A stretch of 60,065 bases of DNA from Sphingobium lactosutens DS20. GTDB lineage: Bacteria > Pseudomonadota > Alphaproteobacteria > Sphingomonadales > Sphingomonadaceae. The notes under the pieces were generated by a model, which did no database searches, was not told where the DNA came from, and saw only the letters and a program-made list of their open reading frames with translations. The stretch lies in NCBI RefSeq assembly GCF_000445105.1, contig NZ_ATDP01000088.1, forward strand, positions 2,501 through 62,565. The letters are read 5' to 3'. The position numbers and the translations under genes are program-made. Numbering within the stretch: the first letter of the stretch is position 1; each line of letters starts with the position of its first letter. Shown here one piece after another: positions 31,414-38,554 of the stretch.

Positions 31414-32430
31414 ATGTCCCGCGCCGCCGATCTGGCGCGCCGTCTCGGTGAACAGGCCGAGGCGGTGTGCCGCCATTATTTGCCGAATGGCCGCCGCCTG
31501 GGCCGATACTGGATCTGCGGCGATGTCATGGGAACGCCGGGGCGCTCGCTCTACGTCCGCCTGTCCGGCGAACGTGCCGGAAAATGGGCCGATGCCGCCG
31601 TCGCCAGCGAACACGGCGACCTGCTCGACCTCATTGCCATCAATCGCGGCCTCGACTTTCGCGCCGCGCTCGACGAGGCGCGCCGTTTCCTCAGCTTGCC
31701 GGCACCAATGATCCGGCGGGTCGAACCGCCCGCGCCGTCCGGCTCTTCCGAAGCGGCGCGGCGGCTCTTCGCCGCGTCGAACCCGATCCGAGGCACGCTG
31801 GCGGAACGCTATCTCCAAAGCCGCGGCATCATTCTGCCTGCGGAGGTTTCCGTCCTGCGCTTTCATCCGCGCTGCTTTCATCGCGGGCCGCAAGGCCGCG
31901 AGATATGGCCGGCGCTCATCGCCGCCGTCACCGATCTCGATGGCGCCATCACCGGTGCGCATCGCACCTGGCTTGATCCTGGCGGCGGCAAGGCGCCTCT
32001 CGATCAGCCCCGCCGCGCCATGGGGCATCTCGCCGGAAACGCGGTCCGGCTTGGCGTTGCCTCCGACGTCCTGACGGCGGCGGAAGGCATTGAAACGGCG
32101 CTGGCGCTCAAGACCGTGATGCCCGCCATGCCGGTCGTCGCCGCACTCTCCGCCGCCCACCTCGCCGCCCTGATCCTGCCGGCCGGGCTGCGCCGTCTCT
32201 ATGTCGCCCGCGACAATGATCAGGCCGGGCGTTTCGCACTGGAACGATTGCGCGCCCGCTCCAGAGCCGGCGATATCGACATCCGCGCGCTCGCCCCGAG
32301 GACGGAGGATTTCAACGCCGATCTCCTCACCCTCGGTCCGGATCGGCTCAGGGCATGGCTCGCCGAGCAGCTCGTCCCGGACGATGTTCAGCGTTTCCTT
32401 GTCGCGGGCGGGTGGGCGCGATGCGTGTGA
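31414..32430 (+). CDS. Toprim domain protein (DUF7146/primase-like)
   Basis: A 338-residue protein. The N-terminal half resembles primase/helicase leader domains (WADAAVASEHGDLLDLIAIN). The C-terminal half is a toprim domain with VLTAAEGIETALAL (the catalytic Glu) and LYVARDNDQAGRFAL (the DxD-like acidic pair). Such proteins are found beside the helicase gene in this ICE family and probably act in replication or repair of transferred DNA. A GTGACATATG junction joins it to the helicase gene, so it is cotranscribed. No zinc finger typical of DnaG is seen. Confidence 0.82.
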   Translation: MSRAADLARRLGEQAEAVCRHYLPNGRRLGRYWICGDVMGTPGRSLYVRLSGERAGKWADAAVASEHGDLLDLIAINRGLDFRAALDEARRFLSLPAPMIRRVEPPAPSGSSEAARRLFAASNPIRGTLAERYLQSRGIILPAEVSVLRFHPRCFHRGPQGREIWPALIAAVTDLDGAITGAHRTWLDPGGGKAPLDQPRRAMGHLAGNAVRLGVASDVLTAAEGIETALALKTVMPAMPVVAALSAAHLAALILPAGLRRLYVARDNDQAGRFALERLRARSRAGDIDIRALAPRTEDFNADLLTLGPDRLRAWLAEQLVPDDVQRFLVAGGWARCV

Positions 32431-32666
32431 TGGTCGTCTGCGCCGGATGGAAGGAGCAAGCATCTGGGCCGGCCTCCCGGTTTGAAGGGGCCGCGCCACG
32501 GCCTTTCCAAGAGAGGGATCTGCCAGCGCCGGTCGGCTTTGCAACGGCCTGACGGCCGTCCTCCACTTCGTTGCGGCCCTGCGGGTGCAAAGCCGCCCCT
32601 TGGCGCTGGCGGGCGATCCCCGGAAAGGCCGCGACGGGCGCGGCTCTGAGACCGGGAGACAGACCC
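32431..32666 (+). other. Non-coding spacer with repeat motif and leader hairpin
   Basis: 236 bases without a convincing gene. It contains TCCTCCACTTCGTTGCGGCC (near 32559), which recurs almost exactly near 35647. A hairpin GCCGCG-ACGGG-CGCGGC (32628-32644) lies 22 bases before the next ATG. Confidence 0.5.
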
Positions 32667-33608
32667 ATGCTGCATGACCTCTTCACCGACGACGCCTTCG
32701 AACCCCATCACGCTTCCTCGCCAACCGCCCATGTCCTCGACGAAATGGCGCTTCACGGTACCCGTCCCGGCCCGGACGATCCGGAGCGCCTGACCGTGCC
32801 CGAAGCCGACCGGTCCGAGCAGGAGATCGAGACCGCCGCAGCCGCCCTCATTGCCCTCATGGCCGATACGGCGCTCGATGACGATCTCGACGATGTCCTC
32901 TGGGGCTTCGCCAATCTCTTCCACCGCCGCCTAGGGTATCTCGATCGCATGCTCGACGACAACGAGATGGCGCAGCGGCGCTTGGCAAGCGAGCAGGACG
33001 GCTCGGAGGTCAAGTCCGTCGAGCTCGAGCGCCTGATTGCCCGTGGCGAGGCATTGCTCGAACGCCGCGCCGCCTTCGAGAACCTCCGCGACCTTGCCGC
33101 CATCCAGTTCGAATCTGCAACCGGTTCTGCCTGGCGGCCGCATACCGGCTCGATGACGAACCGCAAGACGATGACGGCGGCCATGATCGACAGCCGCGAT
33201 TTTCTGGCCGCCAAGCGCCGGGCCGAGATCGAGCCGCTGTTGCCCGCCGGCCCCAGGATCGCGTTCACCGGCGGCGTCGACTGCAATGATCACGCCCGCA
33301 TCTGGGAGGCCCTCGACAAGGCCCGCGCCAAGCATCCCGATATGGTGCTCATCCATGGCGGATCACCGAAAGGCGCCGAGAAAATCGCTGCCTGCTGGGC
33401 CGATAATCGCAAGGTGCCGCAGATCGTCTTCAAGCCCGACTGGACCCGCCATCGGAACGCAGCCCCCTTCAAGCGCAACGACCAGATGCTCGAAGCGCTG
33501 CCGATTGGTGTGATCGCCTTCCCTGGCTCTGGCATCAGCCAGAACCTCGCCGACAAGGCGCGGAAGATGGGGATCGCGGTGTGGCGGTTCGACAGCGGCG
33601 CCGATTAG
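32667..33608 (+). CDS. DUF2493 (YspA/SLOG-like) protein
   Basis: A 313-residue protein. The C-terminal third is the DUF2493 domain: RIAFTGGVDCNDHARIWEAL, then VLIHGGSPKGAEKIAACWAD, with a Rossmann-like SLOG fold predicted to bind a nucleotide or nucleotide-derived ligand. The N-terminal 200 residues are helical and acidic. The ATG at 32667 is chosen because sequence upstream is Arg/Ala-rich and non-coding in style. It is a standard backbone gene of these ICEs with unknown function; SLOG proteins elsewhere are linked to signalling in defence. Confidence 0.82.
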   Translation: MLHDLFTDDAFEPHHASSPTAHVLDEMALHGTRPGPDDPERLTVPEADRSEQEIETAAAALIALMADTALDDDLDDVLWGFANLFHRRLGYLDRMLDDNEMAQRRLASEQDGSEVKSVELERLIARGEALLERRAAFENLRDLAAIQFESATGSAWRPHTGSMTNRKTMTAAMIDSRDFLAAKRRAEIEPLLPAGPRIAFTGGVDCNDHARIWEALDKARAKHPDMVLIHGGSPKGAEKIAACWADNRKVPQIVFKPDWTRHRNAAPFKRNDQMLEALPIGVIAFPGSGISQNLADKARKMGIAVWRFDSGAD

Positions 33609-33648
33609 GCGCCGCTACTTTCTGGCACTTCCAGCGAGCGGAAAATTG

Positions 33649-34824
33649 TCAGGGGCGGGTCCATCCTTCCGCCAGTTTTTCAATTACCTTCTCGAACCAG
33701 TTCTCGTACCAGTACCAGGTTTTGGCGACCATGACGCCGTAGCCCTTGCCGGGCTTGCGTGCGTCAAGCTGCCTCGCAAGCAATGTGTGGTCATACATGC
33801 TGAACGCCTGATATCCGGCCGCCTTGACTTTCGCCACGATCTCGGAGGGCAGATATTTCGGCCGCTCCACCTCCTTCAGCAGCACCCTCTCGACAGCCTC
33901 CGCTTCTGGCGATCCAGGCTTGACAAATTCGACGGCGAGGTCGGCCTTCGCGGCCTTGCCCGATACCTTCGGCACGAAGGCCACTCGGTACCGGAATTTC
34001 GGGTCCTTCTGCTCATCCTCGGTCAGTCCATTGTGGAAATTGTCCATCGCGGCTGCGATGTGCGGCGACAGGTCCGCGCCGATCAGGTTTGCCCTCTGTG
34101 CACCGTCGAAGGTCACGAACTGCAGCGCGATCGGCAGCCGTTTCTCCAAGGCGAACTCTTTACCGAACAGCGACTTGATCGCATCGTTGAAATTGATGCA
34201 GCAGGCCTGAAGCTTGGCACTCAGGGCATCGTCGATCCTGTTCGTGGAGCGATGCTCGATCTCGTGACGAATCTCGGTCAGGAATTTTAGGTTGTTGATA
34301 ATACCTTTCTCCAGCGGGCATTTCCCGTGTGCCAGACATTGGCCAAGTTCCCAGTATTTGTCTGCGCCGCTCGGTGTTTTCTCGATGACACCGCCCTTCT
34401 TGTGCCGGTAGTCGATGCCCTCTCGCTTGTAGTAGGCGTGCAAGAGATAGGTCCAGGCGATGATGCTGGTGACGATGAAAAGCTCGGCCCTGAAATAGAG
34501 CCCGGCGCTGTTGAAGGTGTGGACGGCCGCGATCATTGCTTCTCGCGCTTTGATCAGCAGTTCGTCGCCCTGAAGATGCAAACCGGTTGCCGGATCGATA
34601 TTCGGCCAGGCCGCGAGAAAAGCATCCAGTTCTGCATCGGAAGCAGGCTTTATACCCTTGTGTTTGGTCCCGTCGCGTATCTCGGAAATGCGGGCGTGAT
34701 TGATCGACCGCGTAGGGCGCGAGAAATAGGCCTGGATGTCTTGCGGCACATATTTCTTCGCCAGCATCGCTTTGACGATGGCGACTTCCCATTTTTCCAA
34801 CGTGTTACCCGGTCGCCGCGCCAC
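33649..34824 (-). CDS. DUF3644 protein with HEPN-like RX4H motif, inserted in the ICE backbone
   Basis: About 390-404 residues on the strand opposite to the backbone. The central part matches DUF3644 (LYFRAELFIVTSIIAWTYLL) and contains R-HEIE-H (FLTEIRHEIEHRS), the RX4-6H motif of HEPN ribonucleases. The N-terminus (WEVAIVKAMLAKKYVPQDIQ with SINHARISEIRDG) looks like an HTH domain. A TTG at 34863 would add 13 residues, but a GTG at 34824 is preceded by GGATGGGGG and is preferred. HEPN proteins often cause abortive infection by cleaving RNA, so this is a probable single-gene defence cargo. No antitoxin gene is adjacent. Confidence 0.78.
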   Translation of the reverse strand: MARRPGNTLEKWEVAIVKAMLAKKYVPQDIQAYFSRPTRSINHARISEIRDGTKHKGIKPASDAELDAFLAAWPNIDPATGLHLQGDELLIKAREAMIAAVHTFNSAGLYFRAELFIVTSIIAWTYLLHAYYKREGIDYRHKKGGVIEKTPSGADKYWELGQCLAHGKCPLEKGIINNLKFLTEIRHEIEHRSTNRIDDALSAKLQACCINFNDAIKSLFGKEFALEKRLPIALQFVTFDGAQRANLIGADLSPHIAAAMDNFHNGLTEDEQKDPKFRYRVAFVPKVSGKAAKADLAVEFVKPGSPEAEAVERVLLKEVERPKYLPSEIVAKVKAAGYQAFSMYDHTLLARQLDARKPGKGYGVMVAKTWYWYENWFEKVIEKLAEGWTRP

Positions 34825-34933
34825 GCTATTTCCCCCATCCAGATTTCGTTTCCCCACTGTCAATGTGATGACTTGCGAACGTCAAGAATTTTGCTGGCAA
34901 ACACATCGAGTATTTCTCTGTCCAATGGGCGCC

Positions 34934-34956
34934 CGCGCGGGGACAAGCCCCGCGCG
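34934..34956. repeat. Perfect 9-bp hairpin
   Basis: CGCGCGGGG-ACAAG-CCCCGCGCG. No T-run follows on either strand. It lies about 110 bases upstream of the DUF3644 start. Confidence 0.6.
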
Positions 34957-35519
34957 CCGGGCTCTCGTGAACCGAACCGCCTTCGGCGTTTCGGCCTTCG
35001 GCTTCGATCCCTGGCGCGAGCGCCCGCTCCGCGGGCGGATGGCGGTCCAACAGGCGCCGGCCAAGACGCGCCCCGCCAGACGCGATGGTGACGGGGCATG
35101 GAGGGGAGAATGCGGCGTTGGCCATGGCTCCCGAGGGCAGGTTGGAACGCCATCCTTCCTGCATCTCCGGCTCCGATGGGCGTGCGCATGCGGTCGAAGA
35201 GGGGCGCGGCACGCAGGCAGTCGAATTGGTCTCGCTGCCTGCGGCTACAGTGGCGCCCAAGCGCCAGTTTCATCGGCGCAGTGATGCCGTCAACGGCGCG
35301 GAACAGGGGCTTTGGACATGTCCTGAGCACGATCGCAGCCCGAGTGACTGGCGGTTTTCGTGCCATTGCACCCCCAAGCCAAGCCGTCGTCCGATGCGGT
35401 AAACTCGGTGGCGGGGGAAGGCTATGGCGCTCCTTCGCCGGCTGTTCATCGAGGCAGTCACCATCCCTGCATGCCTCTCATCGCGTAAATCCCGCGCCGG
35501 TCCGTTCAACCCGCCGTCC

Positions 35520-35597
35520 GGGAAAATTTCCCCTGCCGCGAAAAGTGCTCCGCTGACGCTGCGCCCCTTCGGGTGACGGCGAAGCCGTCAACTTTTC
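35520..35597. repeat. Cluster of inverted repeats
   Basis: Contains GGGAAA-A-TTTCCC (35520-35532), the outer pair GAAAAGT (35540-35546) with ACTTTTC (35591-35597), and nested inside it TGACGGC-GAA-GCCGTCA (35574-35590). The overall plan (AT-containing stem around a TCCGCT-rich loop) resembles the element at 36287-36328. Confidence 0.5.
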
Positions 35598-35721
35598 CCG
35601 GCATTCCTCGCGCCCGCTTCGCTCCAAATTTTCCCTCCCGGCGGGTCCTCCACTTCGTTCCGGCCCTCCGCTCACGCTGCGGGTGAACAGGCCCGCCTAT
35701 GCGGTCTTTCCGCTGGAGCCA

Positions 35722-35742
35722 TCGCAGGGATGGTCCCTGCGA
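35722..35742 (+). other. Leader hairpin upstream of DUF736 gene
   Basis: TCGCAGGGA-TGG-TCCCTGCGA, a perfect 9-bp stem with a 3-base loop, 23 bases before the ATG. No T-run follows, so this is more likely an RNA leader structure or operator than a terminator. Confidence 0.55.
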
Positions 35743-35765
35743 CGAACAGCGAAAGGATCATCACC

Positions 35766-36104
35766 ATGGCCATCACCCTCGGCACGTTCACCAAGCAGAA
35801 CGACGGCAGCTTCACCGGGACCCTCAAGACCCTCAACGTCACCGCCAACCTCGTCGTCGTCCCCGTGGACAAGATGTCCGAAAACGCCCCCGACTATCGC
35901 GTCTATGCCGGCAACGGCCAGCGCTACGAGGTCGGCGCCGGCTGGAGCCAGGTCGCCAAGTCGAGCGGCGAGACCTACCTGAACCTCAAGATCGCCGCGC
36001 CGGAATTCGGCCCCAACTGGGTGCGCGCCCGCCTCGTCAAGCTGGAGACGCCGATGGAGGACGGCACCTCGCACCTCGCCCTGTGGGAGCCGCGCGAGCG
36101 CTGA
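35766..36104 (+). CDS. DUF736 family protein
   Basis: 112 residues, beginning MAITLGTFTKQNDGSFTGTL and containing YRVYAGNGQRYEVGAGW, the pattern of DUF736 proteins. These small beta-rich proteins are near-universal in alphaproteobacterial conjugative elements; their role is unknown, with single-stranded DNA handling sometimes suggested. The ATG at 35766 follows AAAGGATCATCACC. It is followed at once by a strong hairpin terminator. Confidence 0.88.
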   Translation: MAITLGTFTKQNDGSFTGTLKTLNVTANLVVVPVDKMSENAPDYRVYAGNGQRYEVGAGWSQVAKSSGETYLNLKIAAPEFGPNWVRARLVKLETPMEDGTSHLALWEPRER

Positions 36105-36121
36105 TCTCGCCCACTCCCGAA

Positions 36122-36154
36122 GCCCCGCCGGAGCGCATCCGGCGGGGCCTGTCT
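36122..36154 (+). terminator. Hairpin terminator after DUF736 gene
   Basis: GCCCCGCCGGA-GCGCA-TCCGGCGGGGC, a perfect 11-bp stem 18 bases after the stop, followed by CTGTCTT. The T-run is weak but the stem is very strong. Confidence 0.7.
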
Positions 36155-36286
36155 TCATGCATTCCGCCGCGCCCGACCGCCGCAATCCAAGCGGTGTCGA
36201 CGCTGGTCGCGCCGACGGGCTTTCCGTCTCGATCTTCCCATTCTGCCATCCGGCACAACGAGCCTGTAAAGGATCGCGGGCACCCT

Positions 36287-36328
36287 CCAAAATGCTCCGT
36301 TCCGCTGGCGCTCCACTCCGCATTTTGG
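36287..36328. repeat. Inverted repeat with 24-base loop
   Basis: CCAAAATGC (36287-36295) pairs perfectly with GCATTTTGG (36320-36328) around the loop TCCGTTCCGCTGGCGCTCC.... It is one of several palindromic elements in the non-coding gaps of this backbone. The 330-base gap 36105-36436 holds this, the terminator above and the leader hairpin below, and no gene. Confidence 0.6.
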
Positions 36329-36396
36329 CTCCTCCCGCGCCCGCTTCGCGGCGGCTTCGCCGTCCTTGACAGGCTCTATCCGGATGACCGGGGACC

Positions 36397-36417
36397 CCGT
36401 TCTCGACGGGAGAACGG
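36397..36417 (+). other. Leader hairpin upstream of the 70-aa gene
   Basis: CCGTTCTC-GACGG-GAGAACGG, an 8-bp stem ending 19 bases before the ATG and just ahead of the ribosome site AAGGAGG. Confidence 0.55.
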
Positions 36418-36436
36418 CTCAATCAAGGAGGTTCCC

Positions 36437-36649
36437 ATGTCCATCCAGATCAATTTCGCCCACGACATCCGCGTTGAATATCGCGGCCATTTCTACGCCG
36501 AGGACGAGCTGCGCGAGAGCATCTGGCTCGTCAATATGGAGCTGCGCAACGGCCTGCCGAGGCGCGAGCGCATCGAGGCCAAGCGGCAGATCGCGGAGAT
36601 GGAATCGTGCCTTGAGGCGCTGCTGAACACCGCGGAGGCGGGGCATTGA
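36437..36649 (+). CDS. Small conserved ICE protein (70 aa)
   Basis: 70 residues, charged and helical (DELRESIWLVNMELRNGLPR, then IEAKRQIAEMESCLEALL). A strong ribosome site, AAGGAGG, lies 7 bases before the ATG. The stop codon lies in the loop of an intrinsic terminator. The family is not recognised; it is found in the segment between DUF736 and the transfer operon. Function is unknown. Confidence 0.7.
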   Translation: MSIQINFAHDIRVEYRGHFYAEDELRESIWLVNMELRNGLPRRERIEAKRQIAEMESCLEALLNTAEAGH

Positions 36650-36660
36650 GCCCCGCTTTT
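36638..36660 (+). terminator. Intrinsic terminator overlapping the stop of the 70-aa gene
   Basis: GCGGGGC-ATTGA-GCCCCGC followed by TTTT. The TGA stop forms part of the loop. It isolates the transfer operon that begins at 36813 from upstream transcription. Confidence 0.85.
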
Positions 36661-36812
36661 CGCGGCGTTTTCGATCCGGACGCCGGTCTCTCGTCCATTC
36701 ATCGCGAGGGAGGATCGCTTTTGCCACCCCCCGTTTTTCGATCCTGAGCAAGCACGGTCCCCGCCGACATCCTTCGCCCATTCGCGTCGAACTTCGCCGA
36801 AAGGAGCCAAGG
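36661..36812 (+). promoter_or_regulatory. Probable promoter/activator region of the rdfS-traF-relaxase operon
   Basis: A 152-base gap between a strong terminator and the rdfS-like gene. TTTTCGATCC occurs at 36668-36677 and again at 36735-36744, with an inverted GGATCG at 36712-36717, giving three copies of one hexamer. In ICEMlSymR7A the rdfS promoter is the target of FseA activation, so these repeats are candidate activator sites; that is inference. No good sigma-70 promoter is obvious, as expected for an activator-dependent one. Confidence 0.4.
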
Positions 36813-37052
36813 ATGACCGATCACACATCAAGGGCGGCCGAGGCCCGCAAAGGCTCGCCGTTCCTCTCCACGCGGGAGGCCGCATTCTATCTCGGCCTCT
36901 CCTTCCGCACCCTTGAAAAGATGCGCCTGACGGGGAACGGCCCGCGCTTCCGCAAGCATGGCCGCTTTGTCCGCTATCACATCGCCGACCTCGATGCCTG
37001 GTCGGAAGGACGACGGCATTCCTCCACATCTGACGAGGGAGAACGCGGATGA
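36813..37052 (+). CDS. rdfS: RdfS-like excisionase/HTH protein
   Basis: A 79-residue protein with one winged HTH of the excisionase kind: FLSTREAAFYLGLSFRTLEK, then the wing RFRKHGRFVRYHIADLDAW. In ICEMlSymR7A, RdfS is the recombination directionality factor that drives excision, and it heads the operon with traF and the relaxase gene; the same order holds here. The ATG at 36813 follows AAAGGAGCCAAGG. It overlaps traF by 4 bases. The name is given by synteny; an HTH regulator role cannot be excluded. Confidence 0.75.
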   Translation: MTDHTSRAAEARKGSPFLSTREAAFYLGLSFRTLEKMRLTGNGPRFRKHGRFVRYHIADLDAWSEGRRHSSTSDEGERG

Positions 37053-37552
37053 AAAGGCCCGCTGTTCTTCCTCTCGTCGCCACGCTTGCGGGCATCGCGC
37101 TCGTCGGCTTCTCCGCCATCGCGCACCCCCAGCCGCGCCTTGTCTGGAACGCCTCCGCCAGCGCGCCGATCGGTCTCTATCGCGTCGTTTCCGGCGCGCC
37201 GGAACGCGGCGATTTCGTCCTGGTCCGCATCCCGAAATCCATCGAAAAGCTGGCCTCCATCCGCGGCTATCTGCCCGCCGGCGTGCCGCTCATCAAGCGC
37301 ATTGCCGCCGTCGCCGGGGATGATGTTTGCGCCTTCGACGGGGCCATCATCGTCAATGGCGAAATCGTTGCCCGCCAGCGCAAGGTGGATCGGGCAGGAC
37401 GTTCCCTGCCGCGCTGGAATGGATGCCGGGAACTTGTCCCGGGCGAATTCTTCCTCCTGACGAAGGCCCCGGACTCCTTCGACAGCCGCTATTTCGGGCC
37501 GGTGACGAGCGCCCGCGTGATCGGGAGGCTCGCCGCGCTATGGATCGACTGA
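37049..37552 (+). CDS. traF: TraF, S26-family signal peptidase for pilus maturation
   Basis: 167 residues. An N-terminal membrane segment (residues 8-25, PLVATLAGIALVGFSAIA) is followed by the catalytic Ser region NASASAPIGLY (Ser near 38) and the Lys region LIKRIAAVAGDDVC (Lys83), the Ser/Lys dyad of leader-peptidase-like proteases. In RP4-type systems TraF cyclises the TrbC pilin. It overlaps the rdfS-like gene by 4 bases and the transglycosylase gene by 13, so the three are translationally coupled. Confidence 0.88.
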   Translation: MKRPAVLPLVATLAGIALVGFSAIAHPQPRLVWNASASAPIGLYRVVSGAPERGDFVLVRIPKSIEKLASIRGYLPAGVPLIKRIAAVAGDDVCAFDGAIIVNGEIVARQRKVDRAGRSLPRWNGCRELVPGEFFLLTKAPDSFDSRYFGPVTSARVIGRLAALWID

Positions 37553-38187
37553 GCCCCCTTATCTTCGCGGCGGCTGTCATCGTCACGCACGCCGAGGCCG
37601 CCGCTGTCGACCAGTTTCAGGCGCACATTGTCGAAGCGTCGCAGCGTTTTGGCATCCCCGCCAGATGGATCGAGGCGGTCATCATGGCCGAGAGCAACGG
37701 CGATGTGCGCGCCGTCTCACCCAAGGGCGCCATGGGCCTGATGCAGCTCATGCCGGAGACCTGGGCCAAGTTGCGCGATCAGCATGATCTCGGCGCCGAT
37801 CCCTTCGATCCGCGCGCCAACATTCTCGCCGGGACCGCCTATCTCAAGGCCATGCATGACCGCTTCGGTCATCCGGCGCTCTTCGCGGCCTATAATGCCG
37901 GGCCGGGCCGCTACGAGACATATCTCCGTGACAGAAAGCCGCTTCCCGCCGAGACCCGTGCTTATGTCGCACGCATCGAAAAGACGCTCGCGGACGCGGG
38001 CGGATTCGCTCGGCACGAAGCGATTTCTCCGCCGACCGGCACGCCGAATCCCGATCAAATCGCCTCCGGCCAGCGGCTTTTTTTCTCGCTCTCGCCGACG
38101 AAAAACGAGGCCGCAAGTGACGAAAATTCCGTCCCGAATGGCGAGCTTTTCGTGCCGCTTTCGACGCGAAAATCGGATGAAAAATGA
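37540..38187 (+). CDS. Lytic transglycosylase (SLT domain), conjugation-associated
   Basis: 215 residues. The signal sequence is residues 1-21 (LIFAAAVIVTHAEAA). The SLT domain has the catalytic Glu51 in IEAVIMAESNGD, then KGAMGLMQLMPETW and LFAAYNAGPGRY, all standard goose-lysozyme-type motifs. It would open peptidoglycan for assembly of the mating channel, as VirB1/TrbN do. The ATG at 37540 lies inside the end of traF. The tail after residue 160 is low complexity and probably disordered. Confidence 0.88.
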   Translation: MDRLSPLIFAAAVIVTHAEAAAVDQFQAHIVEASQRFGIPARWIEAVIMAESNGDVRAVSPKGAMGLMQLMPETWAKLRDQHDLGADPFDPRANILAGTAYLKAMHDRFGHPALFAAYNAGPGRYETYLRDRKPLPAETRAYVARIEKTLADAGGFARHEAISPPTGTPNPDQIASGQRLFFSLSPTKNEAASDENSVPNGELFVPLSTRKSDEK

Positions 38188-38554
38188 GGCGAGAAATGCG
38201 GCGCCAGAGTCCGCTTCCCCATGCGCTTCTCGTTCCTTTCTTCGCCCGGCGGCGCGGCTTCGCCGCTGCCGGGCTTTCTCGCCATCAGTCGATGTGATCG
38301 CAGATGATCGTGGATGGTCGCAGACAGGCTGATGGGAGCCGCGTAAGGGCAAGATGAAGCTCCGGCACCATCCGCGGTGTCGCGGATCGTAAGCCTTTGT
38401 CTGCACATCGGTTTTTCCGTAGGCGGATGGTGCTACGCACCCCCGCCGTGGTGCCATGGGCGCCGCAACGCCCCGGTTTTCTTAGGCGTGATTGGCACCA
38501 ATTTCCAAAGGCTCGTTTCGTCGCCATTCTATTGGGGTCTATGAGGAGCAGACC
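38188..38554. other. Candidate oriT region upstream of the relaxase
   Basis: 367 bases without a gene. Three contiguous 10-bp repeats, TGATCGCAGA, TGATCGTGGA and TGGTCGCAGA, fill 38295-38324. A long imperfect hairpin follows: GGCGG (38422-38426) and GGTGC (38429-38433) around TAC, pairing with GCACC (38437-38441) and CCGCC (38443-38447). ATTGG-CA-CCAAT lies at 38491-38502. Repeats plus hairpin next to the relaxase gene is the usual oriT layout; the nick site was not identified. Confidence 0.5.

Larger units (their letters stand above)
34864..35765. other. 900-base stretch with no convincing gene, rich in inverted repeats
   Basis: All frames here give short, Arg/Ala/Pro-rich translations with no family resemblance. 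The stretch contains the hairpins at 34934-34956, 35520-35597 and 35722-35742 and a copy of the TCCTCCACTTCGTT repeat near 35647. It lies exactly where the DUF3644 cargo joins the backbone, so it may contain decayed backbone sequence. Confidence 0.5.

Noticed and set aside
34736..35556. Overlapping frames of 100-250 codons in the gap before DUF736
   Set aside because: Biased Arg/Ala/Pro composition, no ribosome site, no family signature, and strong palindromes inside; treated as non-coding.
38492..38554. Earlier ATG start for the relaxase
   Set aside because: No ribosome site and no family match for the added 21 residues; the GTG at 38555 has GAGGAG at good spacing.
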